This document shows positions 51,075 to 64,000 of a stretch of DNA of 64,000 nucleotides, piece by piece. How positions within the stretch are numbered: the first letter of the stretch is position 1; every line of letters starts with the position of its first letter. The notes below the pieces were generated by a model. It did no database searches. It saw only the letters and a list, made by a program, of their open reading frames with translations, and was not told where the DNA came from. Origin of the DNA: Tomocerus qinae (Eukaryota; Arthropoda; Collembola; Entomobryomorpha; Tomoceridae); the NCBI GenBank assembly GCA_020055645.1, contig CM034547.1, positions 47,466,409 to 47,530,408 of the forward strand. Direction: 5' to 3'. Position numbers and translations under genes: made by a program.

Positions 51075-52424
51075 AAACAATACTTTTTATTGCCTCAATA
51101 TTAGAGAATGCGTCAGAAAAATGGAAATACCTCCTATTATTCCATGTAGTGGGTCTAGAAGACATTTGTAATACACAATCTCTTTCTCTCTCTATGAGGT
51201 TCGTCTACACAATGCTCGTCTCTCCAATAGAATGTAATTTAATGTATTTCTGGATAGAAAAGGCAAGTGAAGTACGGTACTCATCTCTGTTAATGTTGTG
51301 CTCTTCACTTGTTTCACGTTGTAACCCTATCGAATATTACCCAGTAAAGTATTTCGGAAGTCCCACATCTTCCTGAGTGGTGGTTGTAAGTTCAGTGCTA
51401 AAAAATCATACAAGAAATACATGGACCGATTTATTGCCTGAGTGTGACATTTCCTAATGGCTTTTATGGACGTAACAGCCTCATAAACTGTCAGCTGTCA
51501 AGCAACTCAAGTTGAGACAACTTTTCACCACAAAACTTTACTGCTATATTTCTTTCCTTTGTATTTCCTCTCTTGTTTCAATACCAAATCATTCCAATCC
51601 ACTATAAAACTTGAGAATTCCGTTACGTTATCTGCTTATCTTACGACCTCTTCTATATATAAATATAAATCATACTCACTACACTATGCACTTATTATCA
51701 GAACTATAGTATACATTTTATGTAGCTAGGTGTGTGCAATCTTGTAGGATATTGCACATCATTATATGTATTTACTCCCAAGACTATCTCTTTATCACTA
51801 TCTAAACTCCCCGTGCATTCAGGCAACTCTGCACGTGATTACAGGACAATTGCTATACTTTATATTGTGACTATTAAATTACATTTACATTGAATAGGAG
51901 GATAGATTGCAAAACTCTCCCTCAAATGGTATTTGTTTTCTATTTTATCTCATTTCAGTTGTTCACCCAACTCACCCTTCTCAACTTCCCTTCTTTTTCA
52001 TCGTCTGAAAACATATTTATCATATCTAGCCATCAAAATAAATCAAAGTTCTACCACATACCCAATCTTCTATGTCAATGCCCTTCTTTATCGTTGGGAA
52101 TTCCTCCCCTACTCCTGCTTAATAACAAAACCCAACCATATACCACAATAATACTTAAATTGATATATTCAAAGTAAATATCAACTACGGAAAAAGTAAG
52201 CAATCAAGGACTACTCTAGTAGCATTATGCTATGAGACGACATTCCAGTATTGTGTATGGAATGCATTGCATGTATAAAAACAATAGCTGCCTGTTATTC
52301 AGTAGAGAAATCACAAAGGCAGAACGCACAATAGTGCTTATCATATTAATTCATACTTTGTCGATGCTCTGTCGCTTGTATTAACTTGTCAAGCATTTCT
52401 GACGGGTTTCCAGTTTCGGAACAA

Positions 52425-52595
52425 AAAACTGAGTCAAGTCAGACGCAGACATGAGAGTTCTGACAGTTGAACGAGAAAATCCTAAGGGAATCTAAGCAAC
52501 AAATAGCTTTAGCTTAACAGTCACGCTCACGCAGCTATTTTATCATCTTCACTGAGTGACTTGACTCGAGTTGACCTGACTCGACTCACTTACTC
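52425..52595. repeat. Cluster of GACTYGA-type inverted repeats
   Basis: GAGTCAAGTCA at about 52431-52441 is matched in inverted orientation by TGACTTGACTC at about 52557-52567. That is followed by CGAGTTGACCTGACTCGACTCACT, in which the same heptamer returns in both orientations. A further pair, AAATAGCT and AGCTATTT, lies inside (about 52501-52540). This may be a decayed small transposon or a clustered binding site; no target duplication was recognised. Confidence 0.4.
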
Positions 52596-55500
52596 TGTCC
52601 GTTCGTTGGCGAAGAAAGCAAAATCTCAGTTCAATTTAATTTATATTATATCTAAGCAATATTTAGAAGTGTACTACATGCCATGGCCTCTTTTCATTAC
52701 TATTACATAAGTGCATAGAGCTATAGTAAACAGGAAATATTAGATATCTTGGGTGGGCATTCAAAATGTAATTTAAACAGGCACGACTCAAGTCCCATTG
52801 GTGCATTTTATTCTTCATCTGTTACACAGAGCATAGGCAAGCTAAGCTAAATAAACTATCTCATGTCAGCATTGAGAAACAAAACTTAAATCATCTGTTT
52901 AGTATTAACGAGCTATATAGTGGTAGGTACTATGTTTGCATAGTATAACTGGACTGTTTCAAATTATAATTCATAATAGATTCATAATAGGATGGGAGAG
53001 AGTTGACATGACTTCCTTCCAAGACAGTCGCTCTCCTTCCTAGCACATTTGATTTACATTCGCCAAATATCCTTTTGACATAGAGGAAAGTGAAAGCTAA
53101 ATTCTCCTAATAAGCATTCATTCATATTTTGTCAGAGTCAAAGTGACTTGCTGTCTGGAGTTCATTTTGTCGTTCCTTTTTCTTCCGTCCCTGTGTTCAT
53201 TACGGAGAAAATGCAAAGGCACGCTCTCCCATCTCCTGCTACCTAAGCTGGGTTTGTTCTTGTCTTACGTTTCACCGACAGTTGGTATGCGTCATGTCGT
53301 TTTTCAATAGAATTAGAGATGTTTAATTAAGACTGCGTGTCTTGTGATTATACCTAACTACACATATTATGATTTGTAGGTATATTATGTAGTATGTTGC
53401 TTAATAACCACCTAACCTATACAAACTAAACAAGGTAAACATAATTTATACATTCCTGGCTTTTGTCTCATACCCGCTGCAATATGGCACGAGTCAAAAG
53501 TATGCTGACAATGAATAATTTAAAACAGAAATGTGGATTTCACGGTGATTCAAACTGTCACGTCACAGATTACCCTTTGTGGACATATTACACCCTAGAT
53601 GCTTTAACACTGACTTATCACTATGCGATATTGTAATTTATTGCATCGTAGTAAATTCTCGTTGTGCCCTATCAGCCATTTTATGTACCTTGCATCATTG
53701 CAAATTAGCATTCTAAATACACCAAGGTATTTACTCATAATGTGGTAATATCCATAGCCATTGCAACTATAGCATAAAATGAGAAAGTGCAGTCAAGGAC
53801 TTTTACTATATAGCTATGTATGGACGATGTATGTCATTGTTCCTACTTGATTTGTAATGGATAAATTCTTTGACAGAAATACCAGTTAAAGGAACATTGC
53901 ATTATTAATTGAGTATTTACAATCTGGAACATCTTCAGATTGACTTATAATATTGGTTATGTAGCTACTACAACAATTTTCAAGGGTTTTCATAGTTTAA
54001 GTATTAATTGATGGAAGTATTTCAAAATAAGGTCATAACATTTACAGTCTACAAATAATAATCGCATTTCGTAATTTTCTGGAAAATGCCTTCCCTGTAG
54101 CTATGTAGCTAAAATCGGATTTGGGATTTTAGCCTCTGGACTTTTGATTGTAGTATAAGACTTAATGTATAAGCCCAAGATAGTTCATCTATGCGTAATA
54201 TTGGATTTCTTCTTTTCAAAAGAAGAGATTGTAAGGAAAAGCTTTAGTCTGAATTCCTGAATTGGAATACGGAATTACGCCATTATTCAATACCCCATGG
54301 AAATGCTAACACAGTAACTTACTACCCAAACTCAAATACTTTTAGGTAAACTAAAGTGCCACTTTGCTCTACATTACATAAAAAGCACAAAAATGTAGCA
54401 TTTATTATGTAATAGTGCCACATTATTTATGTAGGTACCTCTTAAATGAACATTTGTCCGGTATGGAAGGAAGGCTGCATCCTGGTTTACTCATTCATAA
54501 TCCACTTCTTTCGTTTTTTTACTAAAGTAGAAAAGTCAGTCTTTTTACTAATGGACGTAGTGCTATTCTATCAGCCCCTTACACACTTGATAACTTAAAC
54601 ACAATGAGACCAAAGGCAACGTAAAGAATGGTCACTTTACACAGATACTAGCAAGAAAATTAATGCTTGAATACATGAAAACGCCAGAGATTAAACAATT
54701 ATGTTACCCTTTAGCTATACAAACCGATGCTATAGTAGTACAGTAATAATTTACCTCTTCGTTACCTTTTTATAAAACGATTTTTGAAATTCAAAATATT
54801 TTTACTACTTTTATACAATACATATAGCGCACAAATTGTACAATGAAGTCGTACCTAAAGAAATGAAGTCCCTACGTTTTCGCTCGTTAGAGATACAGCA
54901 ATTCGTACAATTCGTATTATGTTTGATCCAATGTTTTTTAAATGTCATTTGTCGTACGCTATGCACAAATTTACAATATGCTAAGTACATAGTGATTATT
55001 TATTCATGCGCCACTTTACTTTCACTCTCTTCATTACCAAAGATAAACATTGGTACTCAAGCGTATTTTATCTTTATTCCTTTGTATATAAAGTGTGCAC
55101 GCAGTGTGCAATGTACGTAGGAGAGTTTGCAGCTTCATTAATGAAAACTATTCTGTACACTGATTTTGATTACTAAAAGTTCTAACTAGTAGGAGATCAC
55201 ATGATATTATAATTATGTTAGCAATTGAATAGAGTAGGTATTTAATGTGAATTAATTCATCGAGGAAATTGAGCTTGTGATTAGAGGGCTTTGCTTCGTG
55301 ATTCGGGTAGATGACAAAAAATAAAGAATAAAGAAATGATTTTTCATTTGATGAATAGATGCAACAGGGAATGACGTATTATGAGTATGCCGTAATGGTA
55401 TCAAATATTCCGTTTGAATCCTTTTGCTTAACCTTTAAAGTTTTTTTGGTTTCCTGATGTATTATAAATTGTTCTAATGCATTCATATATTCAATTTCCG

Positions 55501-57939
55501 TAACGTATACCAATAGCTAGTATTATTAACATCTCGACATACTTGATCTTGATATTTAGAATGATGTAGGGGAGTATGTGGCCAGATATATAAAAGCATT
55601 TTCCGGCCATAGTTTACAATATTGCCATGATATTCACATACATGTATCACCATTTACGTTTTTATGTGATTAATTCTTCAGTGAAAGTCGACATGGGCGT
55701 GCCTTTATTATGTTCACTTTCTCTAGAAGACGTATCACTCTGCAGAAAGTTATTAGCCATTTATCTTTTATGTATACTAAAGTATGGAATGACTACTGCA
55801 GTCAGCGCACATTTTATAAAGAAGTAACTCTGTCTGCAAGTATAAAAAGAAGAATACGTGAAACAGTCATACATCATATTGATAAAGATGAAGAGCATTT
55901 TTTTACATTTTGTCTAGTATCTATACCGTAAGTAGGTCGGCAGGATTCAACTTCAGATATAAAATGCTTCGTACCCCAATAATGTGATATTCATGGTTTG
56001 CTCTAAAGTGTCTAGGCCAGGCTAACAGTCTTTTACCAAGACTGGGCTATGTGCAATCCACAACTTTTGCCCTTTTTAGACTACAAATCAATTTGCACTT
56101 TATCCCTTGTCAAAAACGGGGCGAGTCATTGAAAATTTGGCAATGACCTGTAAAAATTCAGTACGCAGTTTTGAAAGAAAATTTTGGAGAAAAGCAGTAC
56201 AAAAAAGTAAAAGCTAAATGAATATTAATTGTCTCGGCATTTTTTTAAGACTCTATTATTGTAAATGGAAAAGAAATTAGACCCGTGGCATTTCTTTGCA
56301 AGTTATGTGAAACGCGAATTTCGTTTTTGTTTTGTTTTGAATTTGTATCTAAGCAATGGGATAAACTTTGGATTTGATTTAGCATTTAGCAATGGTGACA
56401 TTATTCAGTTGCCAAGAGATATTGTCAATAAAATTTTGAAGATTTCTAAAAACCTTTCATTATTCGCTTATGGGAATTCTGTCTCCCACGGGTCTAATTT
56501 CTTTTCCATTTACAATAATTTCCATATTGCATTGAAAAAATCAATTTTGAAAAGGATTGTATCTGATAAGATGGGGCAAGTGGGCCAACAACACTGAATT
56601 ACAAGTCTTGCTACGCATTTGTAACGCAAACTATACTTTATACTTTTGTCACAGTCCACGGAGTAATAATATTTCAAACAGAAATTTATTATTTCCATCA
56701 AGTTAAGGTAATTTTATGGAATGTGGCTGAAAGTGGATATTTAGAGTGGACAATCTACCTATTTAGAGTGATCTTTCTTGTCTCGTCTGTTGCCTACCAA
56801 TAGTCTCTGTACTTGTAAGTGGCTTCAAAAGCCAATAACGTTATAAATATGTGTAGTAGTAGTAGTGTGTGAAGTTATAATGTCTGAAGGTTATACCTGT
56901 TGTATATTTGAGTTTTAAATGCCAATTTTTATAAGGTTCAATATATATTTACAAAAATATCTAAAGATTATCATTGTATGGAAACAGAAGCCCTTAAGAA
57001 GTGCCCACAGTATATATTTGTTTACTGTGTCGTAAATTTTTGTTTTGAAAAAGGTCATTGATGCGGCTAAATACAAATTGAAAGCAGAAGGACTCACTTA
57101 ATATCAGATATATGCTGTTTTATACATTCAAGAACATCCTAAAGGCAGTATACTTATTTGAGGGCTGAATTGCTCGATCATAGTATTATTATTTGAGGGT
57201 GATCTATTTCTTCCGGCAAAAAATTCGTAAAAATCCAATCTTTTCCGAACTCTTTGACCTGCTAGGAAAGCATATCCTTTGGAAATCAAATCAAAATGTC
57301 ATTACAGTCTGAATGCTGGAGATTGGTGTGCTACACGGGGTTAGAATTCCACAGAAGTATTTATTTGCTGATTTTCGGTTGTTGACTTCTGTCCTGAATG
57401 AAGGTCATCTTGGCTTAAAGATTAATGTTTCCAAAGACATGCTTCGATCCACATACCTACAGTTACTCATTATAAAATAAATTTTAAAATGTTAAAAAAT
57501 TGTGAAACGTTATCAAATTCCAAAAAGTCTAATTAAATTAAATCAAGAAGTTTCTTAACATGGTCCTAAAGGACATTAGTCAATCTGCTACCTAACATAA
57601 TCTTACCTATGTAAAATTACACCCAAAGCTCAAATCCCAGCAACCTCGTTGTAAATAGCCCCACTTAAAGCTTATTGAGTACTTATGTTAACTTCGCAGG
57701 ACATTCAGATAAGGATCTTAGTTTATGTAATTACTGCAGAATGTTGGGCAAGTCCCCAAGAGCCGCCCCAAATTGTTTTGCATGTGTCGTCACCTTGCAT
57801 GTAATGTTAGCTTAGGTAGGTGTTGTAATATTGTATTGATTAGTTGCAACACATTGGGCTATCGGTACTCTTTATCTGGTGTATAAAATAGAGTAAATAG
57901 ATAAGTTGAATAGCGGATGCATAGATGTGCATAGGAGAT

Positions 57940-58090
57940 GAAGTGAAGAACATGAAAGGAATGATGCATTGACACAGTGAACAAGGAGCTGTCTGTAAGT
58001 GTAAGTAGCTTGGAATGAAGAATGGTTGAGAAGGCTGAGTGAGTAATGAATGAAAACTGAGTTGAGTGCTAAAGAATGAAGTGCAGTGCC
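57940..58090. other. Purine-rich low-complexity block (+ strand)
   Basis: The + strand is rich in G and A with repeated GAATGA, GAGTGAG and GTTGAG words; similar sequence recurs at 58240-58310. It produces open frames on the minus strand without domain character. It is the opposite strand bias to the blocks at 19085-19400 and 61880-62000. Confidence 0.4.
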
Positions 58091-61000
58091 CATTACATGT
58101 AAGTATATGCTCGTGAACCTAAGGGAGTTGAGAGAACTTAAAAGTGTAAATTACATCCCTAAAGCTATATCTAAAGTATACATAAAGGATAAATATAGCT
58201 TCATACATATAATAAAAGGTGTAGTAGAGCAAGAGAAGTAATTGAAGGATGAGCTATATAGTGAATAGAGGATGAGACTGAAGTGAACGAGTTGAGTGAG
58301 ACTCAGATAAATGTGCTGAAATGATGTACATCATTTTTACTGTGACATTATAGAGTACAATAACTAATATATCAGTTACCCAAGGTATAATTTTATGACT
58401 TGAGTTGAGATGTTCGAAATATAGATATTGATAGTGTGTATTTGAATGAGCAGATTGTATACTACGTACGCTGAGCTAGATTTCAGGAGGAGGAAGATGG
58501 AAGGAGTGAGTCTGGTATGTTATGTAGTTCATCCATTATGTCACATAGCATTGCGTCACCACTTTAACATCAGAGGTTAGCTATCTGCATTAATCTAGAC
58601 GTGCAGCTATTACCAAGGGTTGGTAATTGCTACATTACAGCGTGGCTAATGTGCAGTACTCCAAGAAGATTGGCAATGCACGGAGACACAACAAAATATT
58701 TAGCCACACTATAACGTTATTGTGTTATGAATGATCTCTATTATTTCCTGTCTCGTCTTGTTCAGTTTCAGTTTTGTTGAGGCTTAAGTGTATTTGGTGT
58801 AGATTCAGTGGATGTATAAAGTGTAAGTGTATGGATAGTTTCCAAGTTGGTAGAGAGATTCGTCTCCTGTGCTTGTCAAGGTGCGAGTGTGAAGTTGTTC
58901 TATCTAAAAGTTGTGAGAAGTAAAGGAAATGAAAAAGAGATGGTCGGGCGAGTTTCTTTTGGTGTGGTGTACAAGGTATGTTTGTAATGTTGATGTTGAT
59001 GCAGTGGCAAGGAAAATGTTGACGGGAAGAAGTATAGCAATGCTTAAATTCAAAGCAGTAGCACTATAGCGTTCCATTGTAAGTTTTTGACACAAGAGAA
59101 AATAAGAGTTATCTAGGTGAAGCATGTATGTCTATGCTTTGGTGCCTATAGGAAGTAATGCATTGCAGCTGGTTTGTTTAGTAGTGCTTTAATGCGTCTC
59201 CTGTGCTTCAAAATGAATGGCCTGGCTTGCTTTGCTTGGATACGTCTTACAGAGATAGATGTGTGTTTTATATAGTTGTGATGTGAATGTTGGAGTCTGA
59301 GATAGGACAGTAAAATAGTTGAGATGCGGACATGCCTAGCTAGTTGTAATAGAGAGAGTGGTCTTGTCTGGTGCAAATAGACACGGCAAGGCTACTTAAC
59401 ACGACTTATAGTCCTAACGGCAAACGTTGTGTGTAAAACGTAAATCTAACAAGTACCTACGAGTTATTTGTATGCGTACTAGGAGCAAAGGAAGAAAGTA
59501 AAGAGTAGAAATGGAAATAGGAAGCGACAGCCGACGACACGAGGACAAACATGCACTTATCTATCTATGTACGTTCTAAAGGTATCTAACCCTTCTAATC
59601 TCCAACTACGAAGACTCTGTTAACAGATATACTCTATTTGCTTACCTATGCAAAGCTTATCTGTAATCTAATGCTAGACATGGATTCCTATCTCAACTTA
59701 GCCCTTGTGCCAAAACAAGATAGCGTTTCATTTCCCAAATAAACAGATTTTTGTTTCTTTTGCAGGGAGTAAGACCACTGCTATTAGTTATCTTTGCTCC
59801 TGACTCTGTTACTCATATATCAGCAGTTGCTTTCATTTGCAGTTTACTTGAGTTACTTCTATTGTAGTATAGACACAGGTGAGATAGTCAAGCTAAATAA
59901 TTCAGACCCTTTATAATAATAATAGCATAACTGAATGGAGAAGTGTGTGTAGAAATGAAAGTCAAATTGCTTCTCAAGAGATTCGGAAAACAAGAAAGGG
60001 AATACAAAAGGGAAGAAGACGGTGAATCACATTGATGTTTCTGGCTTTGAATTTAAGATGTGCAGGGAACTTTTGTAGTCGTTACTATATTCTTGAATAG
60101 CTTGATTCATAAGGTCTGTTTCTGTTCAGCTCTGTTCTAGTATATAGTAGAATATTCTCCCTTGGCTTCTTCCTAAATTCGCTCGAATTTTTTCTGAGGA
60201 ATAGGTAAAGTCGTGTCTTTGTCTTTGTAGAAAGTGCAGCCATTATCTCGGGTATAAGATTCTAATTCTAATGTTGGATTACGTTAAAATGCGAGAAGAG
60301 GGGGAACAAAGTAAAAAACAGACGAGTATCAAGTACATACATTCTTTCTACGTTTACACAAGTTGGTGTAAAAGGGCTGAGCTTTAGTATTTCATCTTTT
60401 CAGTGTCTGTACACAGATATTATGTGCAGAGAGAGGATTGTGTTTTACGGTTTGTAATGCAAGAGTAAGAGAGAAAAGAAGAGCTACTACTCACTGAAAG
60501 GCACATTAGTGTAATTTGGGCGCTTTAAAAGCCATGCTTTTATATTATTGGAATGTAAATGGACTTAATAATAGAATAGAATGGGAAGAATACGTCAAGG
60601 GGAAAGAGTTAAGAGTCTGTGTATTTTGTAGTGAAGCAATGCTGTGCACTTCTTTACTCCATTCTTCTGCAGCACTTGTGTATGTTTTTCAGTAGAAGTT
60701 CCTCAAGGTAAGTCAGCCAAGACAATAAAGTAATAATGGCAATAGGCAGTGTTCGTATTCATACAGAAAGTTCTTTGCTCACGCACAATAGTATTCTTAT
60801 TGTTAGCTTACTTATCTAGTCTAGTGAGTAATTCTTCTTGTTCAAGTGCGTGGGATGAATTCTATTGTAAATGTGTATGTGCGTCTGTCGTCATTTTGTG
60901 TAAGTAGCTATGTAACAGAGGAATAATGGGGATCTTAAGCATGTTCCTCTACTTCCTTAAAGACAGTCTCACTTTTCAACGCTTTGCCTTGTCACAGTAT

Positions 61001-61879
61001 TAGAATGTCGACAACACCGGCACGCTAAACTCGACTCCTGTCGTATTTACTTATACGCATGGTGTATATAATAGAATTCTCTGGCTACTAAGAGCTTCTT
61101 TTTGGTAGCGGGCCAAAACCGTGTGAAAAGAGAAATGGACCGAGAACAGGGTCAATTAATTACACGGCTGCTTAAAAATATATTCCCTTCCAGAAGTCGG
61201 CACATTGCTAAAGCTAAATGCATTCTTTTTCTTCCTATCTGCATCTTATACATAATCTATCTACATGACCCATTATAAATATTTGTATATAAATACATGC
61301 ATACTAAAGCTATGTAATATCTACTTAACTTCTTGCTCCATGAAATGAACCTGTAATAGCCAAGATAGTGAAAAAATGCCAAACACAATCTTATTGTATC
61401 TGTATTAGAATGCTCAGCCGCCTGCATTAAATGTATCTACTAGCATTATAGACTATGACGTGTAGATATAGGTAATAGATATTGACTTTAGGTAATGAAA
61501 TTGATTCAGCTTCAGTAGTAGTGTATAGTATTACGGTAAACCTTTTGTGAGTTGCTATACACAACTTAGTTAAAGTTTGGTATATTAATTGTGTCGTGTG
61601 AGATAGTAACTCCAGTTCTGCCGGTATGTCCTTCTGGTCTTTATTGCTAGTAGTTGATCCGATGAGAAGATTAGATGAGAGAAGTTGGGACGAACTAAAT
61701 ATGTTCACTAGGACTCAGGTATATTGTATGCAGTGACATTCTTGTTGGTAATAGGACACGCGAACCGAGTAAAGTTCAGTCACACAGTGGTGGATGGAGT
61801 TGGACAGAGTGAACAAAGCAATGCTCTATCTCCTTCTGTATTTACGCTCTATACATTCATTTCTGCTAGGTTTCCGACA

Positions 61880-62000
61880 TTGCATTACGTTACGACTCCT
61901 TCATCATCTTTTTTCTCCCGACTCCTCCGCTTCATCTTCAGTTCTTTTCTTTGCACATTCGGCAATTTCTTTGTCTTTTCTTTCCAACAAGGTATCTTAA
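61880..62000. other. Pyrimidine-rich block (+ strand)
   Basis: The + strand is mostly C and T here (for example TTTTTTCTCCCGACTCCTCC), and the bias continues more weakly to about 62340. Overlapping open frames rich in Ser, Phe and Leu follow from the composition and are not taken as genes. Confidence 0.45.
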
Positions 62001-64000
62001 CCTAAGTGAGTCATTCTGCAAAGTATGTCTTAAGGAAGAAAAACTATGCTCCTATCATAATAAACCAGCTAAGTACATAAGATACCACTGGGTTTACTTT
62101 CCCTCCTCCATTAGCCTATACTAGGAGCAGTCCTCAAGGTACTCCTACGGTACTCCTTTTCAGGGTACCCATTTCCTTGACATCCTTCCTATTTCCTTCC
62201 TCTAATGTAAATCTATGACCCTTCTTCAACTAATAGAACAGAATATAAAAACAAGAGACAAAGAAATCAAATATTCTTTCTACCTTTCCTCTCTTCCCTT
62301 TCCTTTGACAAAGAGGACGACACACTTTCTACATTAATATTTTCTACGACTCTAGTACTCACTACTTATTCGCAAATGTACAAACTTGCTGTTTCTCTCT
62401 TCCTGTGTGTTGCTACCATATTTCAAGCCCTCGTCAAAAAATACTATTTGATTACCTTGTGAATAATATAACTGACTATTTCATACATCTCATGATTAGT
62501 CTCAAGGAGAAAAAGTAGTCGCAAAAAGTCAAGTCAAGATGTATGCCATAAATACTAGTCGCATTAAAATGGACCTATATAATATTTTCAAGTCCTGAGA
62601 ATTGTTCCCCGGGGAGTGAAATGGGTAGACAACTGATGAACAACCCTGTGAAATGCTATAATATGGAACTAAGGCTAGATATGAATTTGGAGTTATGCTA
62701 TATCTGGGTACCAAATATTGAGTTTTATTCCAAATGAACAAATAAAATCCCACAGTTTGCAAAGTGTAAATTAATATAAAGCTTGCCAAATGCAGAGTGC
62801 AGTGCAGCCAGTGGAAGTAAAGCACAAAGTCGTGCAATTATTGACGAGGAAGGATGAGATTCAATGAAAATCAATATTGTTTGTAAGAAGAGTTATGATT
62901 GCTTTAGTGGTAAATGAGTAGACATAGTAAATGTGTAGGAAGTTGTGCTGCATTTAACATTAGAGTACTGTGCAAGTGTAGAAATCTATTTTATTTAGTG
63001 TGCAAGCTGTGGATCTATATTCCATCCATGTCTTTCGCTGAGCTTCACAAACGACAGGAAATTACGTGACATGACAAAGTGAAAATCAAACCATTCTGTT
63101 TGGTGTGCCAAGTTAGTGCATTGCACTCGATGAAACAGAATCACTCATCTCTAAATAATCCTTATGATAGAGAGGAGAATTCTTTGATGATATACATTAG
63201 CTTAGCGTCTATTCTACTGAAATCAAGCTGACGGTCTCACTTTTCTGTCTATCTGTTTCCATTAATTGCAGCTGGGTTAGCTTTAGATAGATAGATTAAA
63301 GGTCAGCTGTTGTGGAAATAGGAAGCGAACTTTATTTAAGCACTGCATTGAATTGCTCTCGGCCAGGACTGACTACAGTCTCGTCCATCCAGTTTTACTT
63401 TTGTTGTGGTATTGTTTTGTCTATATCGCTAATGAAGTCCTCTCTCATCTTTGGTTAAGCCAAAATAGTATTTACTCATATAGGTACAGTGTTTATGCAT
63501 ATCTGTTATTTCAGTAATTTAATCTGTGCCATAGTTCTGAAGTTAAACATAGGCTTGTTGAGAATGTTGTTTGAAAAAGTTGTGCTGATTTGGTTACAGT
63601 ATATTGTTAGTTTAGAGGGAAATTCGGCATGCATTGACAGTGAGCCATAAAGAGAACCGCATTGTTTCGGGCTGGCTAGCTATTTTACAATTATGTTTCG
63701 AGTAAGCAGAAGTAATGCCTACTAGTTACTTAATCCGCTTGCAGAATAATATAGCTGTAAACCTTAAGCCAAGAAGCGTATCAAATCACAAAGAAACAAA
63801 TACCAAAAGGACGGGAAATAGAATCCTAGTCAAATCTCGCCAAACCAAACTTAGCATTCCGTACGTATGTACAATAGACCAAAAATGACTGCTCCCTGCC
63901 ACATGAACTATTATAGAATGAGAATTTTTGTTGAGTCAGTTAAAGCTTAAAAGGGGAAATTGGACTACTGCCTTCCCCATGCATGTATTTTTGAAGATTC

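Larger units (their letters stand above)
35841..64000 (+). other. Presumed next dpr intron running off the window; no exon recognised
   Basis: I looked on the + strand for the expected continuation (acceptor AG, then codons for V-S-W-I-R) and found none. TGG-ATH candidates at 51251, 59237 and elsewhere lack an acceptor and the right context. The gene therefore probably continues past 64000. Apart from the hAT-like element at 47694-48919, short palindromes and strand-biased blocks, I see only A+T-rich sequence. The longest open frames here (about 90-131 codons at 40069, 43171, 46706 and 56265, + strand) have no recognisable domain and are within chance expectation. Confidence 0.5.

Noticed and set aside
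51248-51275. Codons for F-W-I-E as the missing dpr Ig exon
   Set aside because: Not preceded by an acceptor and not followed by Dpr-like sequence.
56265-56597. 110-codon + strand frame beginning MEKKLDPWHFFASYV
   Set aside because: No family recognised and no partner exon; a decayed transposon fragment is possible, but I cannot support a gene.
58601-58635. Hairpin GCAGCTATTACCA / TGGTAATTGCTAC as a microRNA precursor
   Set aside because: The stem is about 13 bp with two mismatches and a five-base loop, too short for a microRNA precursor and expected by chance in this length.
59231-59260. Codons for A-W-I-R at 59234-59245 as the missing dpr Ig exon
   Set aside because: No AG acceptor at the right place, no preceding V-S, and the following residues do not resemble the Dpr strand.
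1-64000. tRNA, rRNA or spliceosomal RNA genes
   Set aside because: No T-arm/box B-like sequence with a supporting cloverleaf, nor rRNA or snRNA signature, was found by reading; a covariance-model scan would be decisive.

Overview
The window looks like nuclear DNA of an arthropod, though the species cannot be named from it. It is A+T-rich and gene-poor, with GT-AG introns tens of kilobases long. The only host gene I can recognise is an insect-type immunoglobulin cell-surface gene of the dpr (defective proboscis extension response) family. There is also a BEL/Pao LTR retrotransposon of the kind common in arthropods. I found no tRNA, rRNA, operon or prokaryote-style gene.

Layout. 1-12749 is non-coding upstream sequence with one weak candidate 5' UTR exon near 6.1 kb. 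12750-12861 is a signal-peptide exon and 35545-35840 is the next dpr exon; the splice phases agree, giving an intron of about 22.7 kb. From 35841 to the right edge I see no further dpr exon, so the rest of the gene probably lies to the right after an intron of more than 28 kb.

The first intron holds three mobile or repetitive structures: a 368-bp fold-back element (21746-22113); a 4.2-kb composite satellite-like element (25341-29578) made of four left ends, (GTCC)n-type microsatellites and about 54 copies of a 40-bp hairpin-forming unit; and a young antisense BEL/Pao element (30418-34860). That element has LTRs that read as identical, a 5-bp target duplication, and one 1060-codon frame that keeps Gag and protease but lacks most of reverse transcriptase and all of integrase.

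The second intron holds a hAT-like non-autonomous element (47694-48919) with an internal degenerate 15-bp minisatellite. The remaining sequence is ordinary A+T-rich intron with short palindromes and strand-biased low-complexity blocks. The two most interesting objects are the hairpin-unit satellite element, which resembles Helentron-associated elements, and the internally deleted but frame-preserving BEL/Pao copy that sits 679 bp upstream of a dpr exon.
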